Source: Flavobacterium foetidum
Lineage (GTDB): Bacteria; Bacteroidota; Bacteroidia; Flavobacteriales; Flavobacteriaceae
Length of the DNA stretch: 64,000 nucleotides
Direction: 5' to 3'
Assembly (NCBI RefSeq): GCF_004634245.1
Contig: NZ_SJTF01000002.1
Span: forward strand, 310,001-374,000
Made by a program: the position numbers and the translations under genes. The first letter of the stretch is position 1; every line of letters begins with the position of its first letter. Shown piece by piece: positions 26,866 to 34,901 of the stretch. A model generated the notes under the pieces. That model worked only from the letters and a program-made list of their open reading frames with translations, was not told the DNA's origin and made no database searches.

Positions 26866-26936
26866 ACGAAGCTTCCTATGGTATTGTAAAAACTATAAAT
26901 ATAAAAGGCTTGTCATCACGACAAGCCTTTTTTTTT
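26859..26936 (+). promoter_or_regulatory. trp attenuator (antiterminator and terminator)
   Basis: Terminator: 12-bp stem AAAAGGCTTGTC (26903-26914) with GACAAGCCTTTT (26920-26931), followed by T. Competing antiterminator: GTCGTGA (26859-26865, including the leader stop) with TCACGAC (26916-26922), extended by AAGC (26869-26872) with GCTT (26908-26911). The two cannot form together, and the left arm is released when a ribosome stalls at the Trp codons. Confidence 0.85.
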
Positions 26937-26988
26937 GGATTAAAATTGAAACACCTAAACAGTAGAAAAAAAATAAAATCTATATACT

Positions 26989-28389
26989 TTGAAACCTTTT
27001 ATACTCAACACACACTACAAACAAATTCTGGCAGACACCATTACGCCAGTAAGTATTTATTTTAAGATAAGAGATAAATTCCCAAACAGCTTATTGTTGG
27101 AAAGTAGTGACTATCACGGAAATGACAACAGTTTTTCTTATATCTGCTGCAATCCGATTGCTACTATCAAAATCGAAAACGAAGTAATCTCAAAAACATT
27201 TCCGGACGGAAGTTCAGAAACTATTTCAATCGATGCTTCCACAAATATTCCTGAAGTAATCCAGCAGTTTTCGGCTAAATTTCAATCAGAGAAAAACGAT
27301 TTCAAATTCATAAACAACGGATTATTTGGCTACATTTCTTATGATGCCGTTCGTTATTTTGAAAAAGTTTCGATTGCAAAAAAAGACAATGCGACTTCAA
27401 TTCCAGATGTGTTTTATGCGGTGTATCAAAACATCATTGCCATCAACCACTTTAAGAATGAAGCGTACATTTTCTGCCACAGCGTAGACGGAAAAAATAA
27501 TATTGCCGAAATCGAGCAATTACTGCAATCCAGAAATATCGCTTCTTATAAATTTACCAAAGAAGGCGAAGGTTTTTCAAATTTAACCGACGAAGAATTC
27601 AAGCATAATGTGGCTTTAGCCAAAAAACATTGTTTCCGTGGCGACGTTTTTCAATTGGTCTTATCACGCCGCTTTACCCAAGGTTTCAAAGGAGACGAAT
27701 TCAACGTTTATAGAGCTTTAAGAAGTATTAATCCATCTCCGTATTTATTCTTCTTTGATTATGGAGATTTCAAAATATTCGGTTCTTCTCCAGAAGCGCA
27801 AATCATTGTAAAAAACAGAAAAGCCGAAATTCATCCAATCGCTGGAACTTTCAAAAGAACGGGAAATGACGAACGCGATGCGCTTTTGGCCAAAGAGCTT
27901 TCTGAAGACAAAAAAGAAAACAGCGAACATGTAATGCTGGTCGATTTGGCCAGAAACGATTTAAGTCGCAACGGACATGATGTAAATGTGGAAAAATACA
28001 GAGAAGTGCAGTTTTTCTCTCATGTAATTCATCTAGTCTCAAAAGTTACAGGCCATTTGCACGAAAAAGCGACAACCATGCAGGTCGTTGCCGATACTTT
28101 TCCGGCCGGAACCTTAAGCGGTGCGCCTAAACACAGAGCGATGCAGTTAATTGAAGATTATGAAAAAACAAATCGTAATTTCTACGGAGGCGCAATTGGC
28201 TTTATGGATTTTGAGGGGAATTTTAACCACGCAATCATGATCCGAACTTTCCTTTCTAAAAACCACCAATTGCATTGTCAGGCTGGCGCCGGAATCGTAG
28301 CAAGTTCTGATGAAGAAAGCGAAATGCAGGAAGTCTACAATAAATTAAGAGCTTTGAATACAGCGCTGGAGATGGCAGAGAAAATTTAG
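26989..28389 (+). CDS. trpE: Anthranilate synthase component I
   Basis: 466 residues. The apparent start is TTG at 26989 (reading MKPFILNTHYKQ); no ATG fits the conserved N-terminus, so a weak start may moderate expression. The tryptophan feedback motif LLES is present in NSLLLESSDY. The catalytic chorismate-binding half (about 205-460) shows VFQLVLSRRF, SPEAQIIVKN, HPIAGTFKRTGN and AGAGIVASSDEESE. It converts chorismate plus ammonia (from TrpG) to anthranilate. It is first in the operon, behind the attenuator. Confidence 0.95.
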   Translation: MKPFILNTHYKQILADTITPVSIYFKIRDKFPNSLLLESSDYHGNDNSFSYICCNPIATIKIENEVISKTFPDGSSETISIDASTNIPEVIQQFSAKFQSEKNDFKFINNGLFGYISYDAVRYFEKVSIAKKDNATSIPDVFYAVYQNIIAINHFKNEAYIFCHSVDGKNNIAEIEQLLQSRNIASYKFTKEGEGFSNLTDEEFKHNVALAKKHCFRGDVFQLVLSRRFTQGFKGDEFNVYRALRSINPSPYLFFFDYGDFKIFGSSPEAQIIVKNRKAEIHPIAGTFKRTGNDERDALLAKELSEDKKENSEHVMLVDLARNDLSRNGHDVNVEKYREVQFFSHVIHLVSKVTGHLHEKATTMQVVADTFPAGTLSGAPKHRAMQLIEDYEKTNRNFYGGAIGFMDFEGNFNHAIMIRTFLSKNHQLHCQAGAGIVASSDEESEMQEVYNKLRALNTALEMAEKI

Positions 28390-28530
28390 TAATCAGTGTT
28401 CTGTTTTTTTAGTGTTCAGTCAAATTATCAGTCGCAGTTACTATATCACTCCATGATAAGCAATATGTCCTTGAGGTTGAAACGAGCTATGTTTGAAAAG
28501 CAGATTATAAGGAATAATTTAGAAATATAG

Positions 28531-28592
28531 CCAACGGTTTCCAACCGTTGGAGACAAAGATTGACAAAACCTGAAACCTGAAACTTGAAACA
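28531..28592 (+). repeat. CCAACGG palindrome and GTTTCAAG-family repeat between trpE and the lipoprotein gene
   Basis: CCAACGGTT-tcc-AACCGTTGG (28531-28551) is a perfect 9-bp-arm hairpin, close to the CAACGG/CCGTTG hairpins in the 45.4-46.1 kb array. It is followed by CCTGAAACCTGAAACTTGAAAC (read in two parts, 28568-28591). It sits inside the trp operon. Confidence 0.8.
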
Positions 28593-28614
28593 ACTAACAA
28601 ACAAACCAAAAACC

Positions 28615-29055
28615 ATGAAAAAAGCAATTTCAGTTTTAATTTTAATTAGTACAATTTCAGCTTGTAATTCTGAGAAGAAAAATCCAATTATCGGGACTTG
28701 GCGTCTAGTATCAGCTGAAACGACAGATAAGGATTCGACTTTTTCGACTTTTAATGCAAACACCAAAATGATTAAGATTATAAATGAAACACATTTTGCT
28801 TTTTTGAATCATGATTTAAAAAACGGAAAAGATTCCACCACAGCATTGTACTTCGCAGGAGGCGGAAAATATACTTTGAAAGACAGCATTTACACCGAAA
28901 ATCTGGAATATTTCAACAACCGCGACTGGGAAAACAACAAATTCGAATTTATAGTGAAAGTCCAAAACGACACTCTAATTCAAAAAGGAATAGAAAAAGT
29001 AGAAAAATTAGGCGTAGATCATATTATAATTGAGAAATACGTTCGAGAAAAATAA
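28615..29055 (+). CDS. Lipocalin-like lipoprotein inserted in the trp operon
   Basis: 146 residues from the ATG at 28615. The signal ends STISAC, a lipobox with Cys about residue 17. The mature part begins NPIIGTWRLVSAETTDKDS, the GTW opening typical of small lipocalin-like (DUF4488/lipocalin_5-type) proteins. It has no known link to tryptophan synthesis. It lies between trpE and trpG, with repeats on both sides (28531-28592 and 29096-29130), so it looks like a later insertion tolerated in the operon. It is probably anchored in the outer membrane and would be co-transcribed with trp genes unless it has its own promoter. Confidence 0.8.
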   Translation: MKKAISVLILISTISACNSEKKNPIIGTWRLVSAETTDKDSTFSTFNANTKMIKIINETHFAFLNHDLKNGKDSTTALYFAGGGKYTLKDSIYTENLEYFNNRDWENNKFEFIVKVQNDTLIQKGIEKVEKLGVDHIIIEKYVREK

Positions 29056-29095
29056 AATTTAGTTGCCAGTCTCAGTCTCAGTTTTCAGTAAAAAA

Positions 29096-29130
29096 CTTAG
29101 TGTCTCAGAACCTTAGCAACTTAGAAACTT
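29096..29130 (+). repeat. CTTAG-octamer repeat upstream of trpG
   Basis: Four to five degenerate 8-base units (CTTAGTGT, CTCAGAAC, CTTAGCAA, CTTAGAAA) end 8 bp before the trpG start codon. Confidence 0.8.
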
Positions 29131-29137
29131 AAAAAAA

Positions 29138-29704
29138 ATGAAAAAGATTTTAGTTATAGACAATTACGATAGCTTCACTTACAATTTAGTGCACTATCTA
29201 GAAGATTTGAACTGCGAAGTAACCGTTTACAGAAACGACGAATTCGAAATTGATGAAATCGCTTCTTTCGAAAAAATATTGCTTTCTCCTGGACCTGGAA
29301 TTCCAGACGAAGCGGGTTTATTAAAAGCAGTAATCGAAAAATACAGTCCAACAAAAAGCATTTTGGGCGTTTGTTTAGGACAGCAAGCAATTGGTGAAGT
29401 TTTCGGCGGAACACTATCGAACCTTGATAAAGTGTATCACGGCGTTTCGACAAATGTAAAAACAGTAGTTTCAGACGAAATTTTATTTGAAGGATTAGGA
29501 ACCGAATTCGAAGTAGGAAGATACCACTCTTGGGTTGTCGATTCCAATTTACCACAAGATTTAGAAGCAACTTCTGTTGACGAAAATGGACAAATCATGT
29601 CTTTGCGTCACAAAAATTATGATGTAAGAGGTGTTCAGTTTCACCCAGAAAGCGTTTTAACCCCAAACGGAAAAAGGATCTTAGAGAATTGGATTAAGAG
29701 TTAA
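29138..29704 (+). CDS. trpG: Anthranilate synthase component II (glutamine amidotransferase)
   Basis: 188 residues. Class I amidotransferase features: the N-terminal IDNYDSFTYNLVHYL, the oxyanion segment SPGPGIPDEAG, the nucleophile Cys in GVCLGQQAIGE and the His-Glu pair in GVQFHPESVLT. It releases ammonia from glutamine for TrpE. TrpG is a separate protein here, not fused to TrpE or TrpD. Confidence 0.95.
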   Translation: MKKILVIDNYDSFTYNLVHYLEDLNCEVTVYRNDEFEIDEIASFEKILLSPGPGIPDEAGLLKAVIEKYSPTKSILGVCLGQQAIGEVFGGTLSNLDKVYHGVSTNVKTVVSDEILFEGLGTEFEVGRYHSWVVDSNLPQDLEATSVDENGQIMSLRHKNYDVRGVQFHPESVLTPNGKRILENWIKS

Positions 29705-29706
29705 TT

Positions 29707-29812
29707 TTTTTTGTTTCAAGTTTCAGGTTCTTGGAACGTGAAACCTGAAACCTGAAACTTGAAACCTGAAACAAATCTTAGCATCTCAGAACCTTAGCAA
29801 CTTAGAATCTTA
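29707..29812 (+). repeat. Compound repeat between trpG and trpD
   Basis: GTTTCAAGTTTCAGGTTC and its inverted copies (29710-29775) are followed by CTTAG-octamers (29777-29812) ending just before the trpD ATG. The same two families occur side by side at 41.2-41.3 kb. Confidence 0.85.
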
Positions 29813-29819
29813 AAAAAAA

Positions 29820-30812
29820 ATGAAAACTATATTAAACAAATTAATCAATCACGAAGTACTTTCTAAAGAAGAGGCAAAAAACGTTTTGATTAATATTTCA
29901 AGCGGTCAATACAATCCAAGCCAGATCTCGGCATTTTTGACCGTTTTTATGATGCGAAGCATAACAATCGATGAACTTTCAGGATTTCGTGAAGCTTTAT
30001 TAGAATTATGCATTCGTGTTGATTTATCAGCATACAACACAATCGATTTATGCGGAACGGGCGGTGACGGCAAAGATACTTTCAATATTTCGACTTTAGC
30101 TTCTTTTGTCTCGGCTGGAGCCGGAATAAAAGTGGCAAAACACGGAAACTACGGAGTTTCATCGATTTCTGGATCAAGCAACGTAATGGAAAAAATGGGA
30201 ATAAAATTCAGTAACGATCCCGATTTCTTAGAAAAATGTATCGATCAGGCCGGAATCTGCGTTTTGCACGCTCCCCTATTTCACCCAGCTATGAAAAATG
30301 TCGGACCAATCCGAAAAGAATTGGCGGTAAAAACCTTCTTTAATATGTTGGGACCAATGGTAAATCCGGCGTTTCCACAAAATCAATTGGTTGGAGTTTT
30401 CAATCTAGAGTTGGCTAGAATGTACGCATACTTGTATCAAAATACAGATACGAACTTTACCATTCTTCATTCGCTTGACGGATATGACGAAATTTCGTTG
30501 ACAGGTCCGACAAAAATCATCACCAGCAATATGGAAGGCATGATAAAACCAGAAGATTTTGGCGTACGCCTTTTATCTCAAACCGAAATTGAAGGCGGAA
30601 AAACAATTGAAGAATCGGCAGAAATTTTTACGAATATTATTTCAGGAAAAGGAAACGATGCACAGAATAATGTGGTTTGTGCCAATGCAGCAATGGCGAT
30701 TGCAACGGTTAACAAATGTTCTCCGCAAGAAGGATTTGAATTGGCAAAAGAAAGTTTATTTTCTGGAAAAGGATTAAAAGCTTTACAGAAACTACAAGAA
30801 TTAAGTAAATAA
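29820..30812 (+). CDS. trpD: Anthranilate phosphoribosyltransferase
   Basis: 330 residues. The PRPP-binding motif DLCGTGGDGKDTFNIST (about residues 77-93) and KHGNYGVSSISGSSNVMEKMG are both present, as is the later anthranilate-contact region IRKELAVKTFFNMLGPMVNP. It transfers phosphoribose from PRPP to anthranilate. Third of the canonical trp genes. Confidence 0.95.
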   Translation: MKTILNKLINHEVLSKEEAKNVLINISSGQYNPSQISAFLTVFMMRSITIDELSGFREALLELCIRVDLSAYNTIDLCGTGGDGKDTFNISTLASFVSAGAGIKVAKHGNYGVSSISGSSNVMEKMGIKFSNDPDFLEKCIDQAGICVLHAPLFHPAMKNVGPIRKELAVKTFFNMLGPMVNPAFPQNQLVGVFNLELARMYAYLYQNTDTNFTILHSLDGYDEISLTGPTKIITSNMEGMIKPEDFGVRLLSQTEIEGGKTIEESAEIFTNIISGKGNDAQNNVVCANAAMAIATVNKCSPQEGFELAKESLFSGKGLKALQKLQELSK

Positions 30813-30818
30813 AAAACA

Positions 30819-30875
30819 AACACAAATTTCACGAATTAGCACAAATTAATTTGCGTCTTTGTGACTTCGTGGCAA
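30819..30875 (+). repeat. CACGAATT/TTCGTGGC repeat between trpD and trpC
   Basis: A degenerate member of the GCCAC...GTGGC family, TTTCACGAATTAGCACAAATTA-type wording, ending in CTTCGTGGC 11 bp before trpC. Confidence 0.65.
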
Positions 30876-30885
30876 AACAACAACA

Positions 30886-31665
30886 ATGAACATTTTAGAT
30901 AAAATAATAATCGATAAAAAAAGAGAAGTTGTTCTGAAGAAATCAATTATTCCGGTTTCTCAATTGGAAGCTTCAGTATTTTTTGGAAAACAAACCATTT
31001 CTCTTAGTCAGAAATTAAAAGAAAGCAATTCCGGAATTATTGCAGAACACAAACGTCGTTCGCCTTCAAAATCAATCATCAACAATAATTTTACGGTTGA
31101 AGAAGTGGTAAAAGGGTATGAAGATGCCGGTGCTTGTGGCATTTCTGTTTTAACCGATGGAAAATATTTCGGCGGGTCTTTAGACGATTTGCTTTTGACC
31201 AGAGCTTCAGTAAATATTCCGCTTTTGCGAAAAGAATTTATTGTAGACGAATACCAGATTTTAGAAGCAAAAGCACACGGAGCTGATTTGATTTTGTTAA
31301 TCGCAGCGGTTTTAACCCGCGATGAAATCAAATCTTTATCAGAATTTGCGAAGAAATTAGGTTTAGAAGTTTTGCTGGAAGTTCACAATCAAGAAGAACT
31401 TGAAAAGTCAATTATGCCGACTTTAGACATGATTGGAGTGAATAACAGAAACCTAAAAACGTTTGAAGTAAGCTTAGATTTCAGCAAAGAATTGGCATCG
31501 CAGATTCCGAATGATTTTGTAAAAGTTTCCGAGAGCGGTATTTCATCAATCGAAGCCATTCAAGAATTAAAACCTTATGGTTATAAAGGTTTTTTAATTG
31601 GAGAAAACTTCATGAAAACCGACAACGCAGGACAAGCCGCAACGGATTTTATTAAACAGCTTTAA
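30886..31665 (+). CDS. trpC: Indole-3-glycerol phosphate synthase
   Basis: 259 residues, a TIM barrel with the family motifs IIAEHKRRSPSKS (catalytic Lys), LLRKEFIVDEYQI, GVNNRNLKTFEVSLD and VSESGIS. It closes carboxyphenylaminodeoxyribulose phosphate to indole-3-glycerol phosphate. TrpC and TrpF are separate proteins here, unlike the enterobacterial fusion. Confidence 0.95.
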   Translation: MNILDKIIIDKKREVVLKKSIIPVSQLEASVFFGKQTISLSQKLKESNSGIIAEHKRRSPSKSIINNNFTVEEVVKGYEDAGACGISVLTDGKYFGGSLDDLLLTRASVNIPLLRKEFIVDEYQILEAKAHGADLILLIAAVLTRDEIKSLSEFAKKLGLEVLLEVHNQEELEKSIMPTLDMIGVNNRNLKTFEVSLDFSKELASQIPNDFVKVSESGISSIEAIQELKPYGYKGFLIGENFMKTDNAGQAATDFIKQL

Positions 31666-31674
31666 ATTTAGTTT

Positions 31675-31822
31675 GCCACGAATTTCACAAATTACGCTAA
31701 TTCAATTCGTGGAGATTAGTGTAATTCGTGGCAAAAAAATAAAAAAACTTTGTGCCTTTGTGTCTTTGCGGCAAAAAGAAAAAAAACTCAGTGTCTTTAG
31801 CGCCTTCGTGGCAAAAAACAAA
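31675..31822 (+). repeat. Two adjacent degenerate inverted repeats between trpC and trpF
   Basis: 31675-31732 begins GCCACGAATTTCACAAATTA and ends GTGTAATTCGTGGC. It is followed by a TTTGTGCCTTTGTGTCTTTGCGGC / GCGCCTTCGTGGC stretch (read in parts, 31748-31814). These fill the 163-bp gap; no promoter is evident. Confidence 0.8.
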
Positions 31823-31828
31823 TAAAAA

Positions 31829-32461
31829 ATGAAACTTAAAATATGCGGTATGAAATATCCAGAAAACATCCTCGAAGTAGGCTCGCTCCTGCCCGACTAT
31901 ATGGGATTTATTTTCTGGGAAAAGTCCGCTAGATATTGCAACGGGAATGTTCCCGAATTGATAAAAACAATCAAAAAAACTGGAGTTTTTGTCAATCAAA
32001 GTCAGGAAGAAATTCTAGAGAAAGTCGAAAAATACAATTTACAAGCCGTTCAGCTTCATGGAGAAGAATCAGTTGAATTTTGTTCAGAATTAAAAGCAAA
32101 ACTTCCTAAGAAAATCGAGATTATTAAAGTATTTTCGGCTGATGAAACTTTTGATTTCGAAACAATAAAACCGTTTGAAAATGTCTGTGATTATTTTCTA
32201 TTTGACACCAAAGGAAAACTGCCAGGCGGCAACGGAACAACTTTTGACTGGAGCATCTTAAAAAAATACAATTCTCAAAAGCCGTTTTTTCTAAGTGGCG
32301 GTATCGGGATGAACGAATTAAGAGCCATTGAAGAGATTTCAAAAACCAAACTGCCGATTTATGCGGTCGATGTAAATAGTAAATTTGAAATCGAACCAGG
32401 GCTAAAAAATAAAAATCTATTAAGCAATTTTAAACGCAAATTTGAAATTGTAAACATTTAA
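31829..32461 (+). CDS. trpF: Phosphoribosylanthranilate isomerase
   Basis: 210 residues. KLKICGMKYPENI at the start holds the catalytic Cys, and FDTKGKLPGGNGTTFDWS holds the catalytic Asp. The phosphate site LSGGIGMNELRAIEE is near residue 155. It catalyses the Amadori rearrangement of phosphoribosylanthranilate. It is 13 bp upstream of trpB. Confidence 0.95.
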   Translation: MKLKICGMKYPENILEVGSLLPDYMGFIFWEKSARYCNGNVPELIKTIKKTGVFVNQSQEEILEKVEKYNLQAVQLHGEESVEFCSELKAKLPKKIEIIKVFSADETFDFETIKPFENVCDYFLFDTKGKLPGGNGTTFDWSILKKYNSQKPFFLSGGIGMNELRAIEEISKTKLPIYAVDVNSKFEIEPGLKNKNLLSNFKRKFEIVNI

Positions 32462-32474
32462 AATTTATAAAAAA

Positions 32475-33656
32475 ATGAGTTTTAACGTCAATGAAAAAGG
32501 ATATTACGGAGAATTTGGAGGAGCTTACATTCCTGAAATGTTATATCCAAATGTAGAAGAATTACGCCAGAAATACTTAAGCATAATGGACGAGCCTGAT
32601 TTTAAAGCAGAGTTTAACCAATTGCTGAAAGATTACGTAGGACGCCCGAGTCCGCTGTATTTTGCAAAACGTTTATCGGAAAAGTACAATACCAAAGTTT
32701 ACCTAAAAAGAGAAGATCTAAATCACACCGGAGCCCACAAAGTAAACAATACTATTGGACAAATTTTACTAGCAAAACGTTTAGGCAAAAAAAGAATTAT
32801 TGCCGAAACTGGCGCTGGGCAACATGGCGTGGCAACCGCAACAGTTTGTGCGCTTATGGGAATTGAATGTATTGTCTACATGGGCGAAATCGACATTGCG
32901 CGTCAGGCACCAAACGTGGCACGTATGAAAATGCTAGGTGCAGAAGTTCGTCCGGCACTTTCGGGTTCAAGAACTTTAAAAGATGCCACAAACGAAGCAA
33001 TCCGCGATTGGATCAACAATCCTGTTGATACCCATTATATCATTGGATCGGCAATTGGGCCTCATCCTTATCCGGATATGGTAACCCGTTTTCAGAGTAT
33101 TATTTCCGAAGAAATCAAATGGCAGTTAAAAGAAAAAGAGGGTCGTGAAAATCCTGATTATGTGGTAGCATGTATCGGCGGAGGAAGTAACGCCGCAGGA
33201 ACGTATTACCACTTTCTGCACGAACCAGAAGTTGGCATCATTGCTGTTGAGGCTGCTGGGAAAGGTGTTGACAGCGGGCATAGCGCTGCCACCAGCAAAT
33301 TAGGAAAAGTTGGTGTTATACACGGTTGCAAAACGCTTTTAATGCAAACTACAGACGGACAAATTACAGAACCTTATTCTATTTCGGCAGGATTAGACTA
33401 TCCTGGAGTTGGGCCTTTGCACGCACATTTGGCGCAATCAGGAAGAGGAGAATTTTTCTCTGTTACCGACGATGATGCGATGAACGCAGGGCTTCAATTG
33501 ACCAAATTGGAAGGAATTATTCCGGCTATCGAGAGTGCGCATGCCTTTGCTGTTTTAGATCAAAAGAAATTCAAACCAACCGACGTTGTCGTAATCAGCC
33601 TTTCTGGTCGTGGAGATAAAGATTTAGATAATTATATAGAATATTTTAAATTGTAA
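32475..33656 (+). CDS. trpB: Tryptophan synthase beta chain
   Basis: 393 residues, TrpB1 type. The PLP Lys is in LNHTGAHKVNN (about residue 85), the cofactor phosphate loop is IGGGSNAAGTYY, and AETGAGQHGVATA is also present. It condenses indole with serine to tryptophan, receiving indole from TrpA through a tunnel. Unusually, trpA does not follow directly: two other genes intervene. Confidence 0.96.
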   Translation: MSFNVNEKGYYGEFGGAYIPEMLYPNVEELRQKYLSIMDEPDFKAEFNQLLKDYVGRPSPLYFAKRLSEKYNTKVYLKREDLNHTGAHKVNNTIGQILLAKRLGKKRIIAETGAGQHGVATATVCALMGIECIVYMGEIDIARQAPNVARMKMLGAEVRPALSGSRTLKDATNEAIRDWINNPVDTHYIIGSAIGPHPYPDMVTRFQSIISEEIKWQLKEKEGRENPDYVVACIGGGSNAAGTYYHFLHEPEVGIIAVEAAGKGVDSGHSAATSKLGKVGVIHGCKTLLMQTTDGQITEPYSISAGLDYPGVGPLHAHLAQSGRGEFFSVTDDDAMNAGLQLTKLEGIIPAIESAHAFAVLDQKKFKPTDVVVISLSGRGDKDLDNYIEYFKL

Positions 33657-33729
33657 TAAAAGTTATACTTTTGAATAACACTCAAAATAGGTATCAAACC
33701 ACAACAATTAAAGAGAAAAATAAGTAATT

Positions 33730-34047
33730 ATGGAAAAGTTATTCTCATACGGAACTTTACGATCAAAAGAAATTCAAATGCGTCTTTTTAATAAAATACT
33801 AACTGGCACTGCAGATCAGCTGTTAGGATATAAGTTAAAAAGCCTCAAAATAGAGGAAGAATTTGGAATGGCTGATTATGTAGTTGCAGTAGCAAGCGAA
33901 AATCCTACCGATGTTATACATGGTGTTGTTTTCAATATTACGACTGCAGATTTTGCTAAAGTAGATTTATTTGAATCAAATGCTTACAGAAGAGTCCAGG
34001 TAACTTTACAGTCTGGAGCGACGGCTTGGGTTTATATCGAAAATTAA
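33730..34047 (+). CDS. Gamma-glutamylcyclotransferase-like (AIG2) protein in the trp operon
   Basis: 105 residues. The substrate loop LFSYGTLRSKEIQ (YGTL) at the start and a conserved Glu in VDLFESNAYRRVQV match the AIG2-like GGCT fold. Relatives split gamma-glutamyl-amino compounds to 5-oxoproline plus the free amine. It sits between trpB and the nitrilase-like gene on the trp transcript. Whether it has any role in tryptophan metabolism is unknown. Confidence 0.85.
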   Translation: MEKLFSYGTLRSKEIQMRLFNKILTGTADQLLGYKLKSLKIEEEFGMADYVVAVASENPTDVIHGVVFNITTADFAKVDLFESNAYRRVQVTLQSGATAWVYIEN

Positions 34048-34057
34048 TGTATAGAAA

Positions 34058-34795
34058 ATGATTTTAGCTGCAGCACAAACAAAACCAAAACGCGGAGATA
34101 TATCTGCTAATTTATTGAATCATTATCATCTTATTGAATTGGCGGCTCAAAACGACGTAAATTTGATTGTCTTTCCAGAATTGTCGATTACTGGCTATGA
34201 AAGAGAACATGCAGAAGCTTTAGTTTTTACAGAAGATGATTATAGAATCGATCATTTAAAAGAATTAGCCGTTAGAAATAATATCGTAATTGTTGTTGGA
34301 GCTCCAGTCGTTATCGATTCGAAAATGTATATTGGCGAATTTATTATTGCTCCGGATGATTCGGTATCAATCTACACAAAACAATTTCTACATGAAGGTG
34401 AAGACGAATTCTTTCAATCCTCCTTTGATTATGACCCGATGATTACTATAGAAGATCAAAATATCTCTTTTGCTATTTGTGCTGATATTTATCATTCTGA
34501 ACATCCTGAAAAAGCAAGCAACAGAGATACAGATATTTATATAGCCAGTATTTTCTTCTCGCCGAACGGAATTCCGAGCGCTTATAAAAATCTGCAAAAT
34601 TATGCCGAAAAACACAAAATCAATGTTTTGATGTCGAATTTCAGCGGAGAATCTTGGGGATCGCCATCAGCAGGACAAAGTGCTTTTTGGAACAACAAAG
34701 GAGAATTAATTGGCCAGATGAATGATTCAGACTCTGGATTATTATTGGTTGAAAAAGTAAATGATACTTGGACAACAAAAGTTATTATCGCTTAG
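34058..34795 (+). CDS. Carbon-nitrogen hydrolase (nitrilase superfamily) in the trp operon
   Basis: 245 residues. The Glu-Lys-Cys triad is complete: E in IVFPELSITGYE, K in IYTKQFLHEGED and C in FAICADIYHSE. There is no signal peptide. It hydrolyses an amide or nitrile, substrate unknown. It starts 10 bp after the cyclotransferase gene, and together the two could act on a gamma-glutamyl amide (inference). A palindromic repeat separates it from trpA. Confidence 0.88.
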   Translation: MILAAAQTKPKRGDISANLLNHYHLIELAAQNDVNLIVFPELSITGYEREHAEALVFTEDDYRIDHLKELAVRNNIVIVVGAPVVIDSKMYIGEFIIAPDDSVSIYTKQFLHEGEDEFFQSSFDYDPMITIEDQNISFAICADIYHSEHPEKASNRDTDIYIASIFFSPNGIPSAYKNLQNYAEKHKINVLMSNFSGESWGSPSAGQSAFWNNKGELIGQMNDSDSGLLLVEKVNDTWTTKVIIA

Positions 34796-34802
34796 CATAA
34801 AT

Positions 34803-34884
34803 CCTGCAAGTTTTACAAAACCTTGTAGGTATAAATCACTTAAAAAACATAAAAATACCTACAAGGTTTTGAAAACCTTGCAGG
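34803..34884 (+). repeat. CCTGCAAGG palindromic element (copy 2)
   Basis: About 82 bp: a CCTGCAAGTTTTAC.../CCTTGTAGGT hairpin facing an ACCTACAAGGTTTTG.../CCTTGCAGG hairpin. It is the same element as at 17848-17925 and 57924-58000. It lies in the operon between the nitrilase-like gene and trpA, ending 17 bp before trpA. Confidence 0.9.
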
Positions 34885-34901
34885 GGAAAAATATACTAAA
34901 A

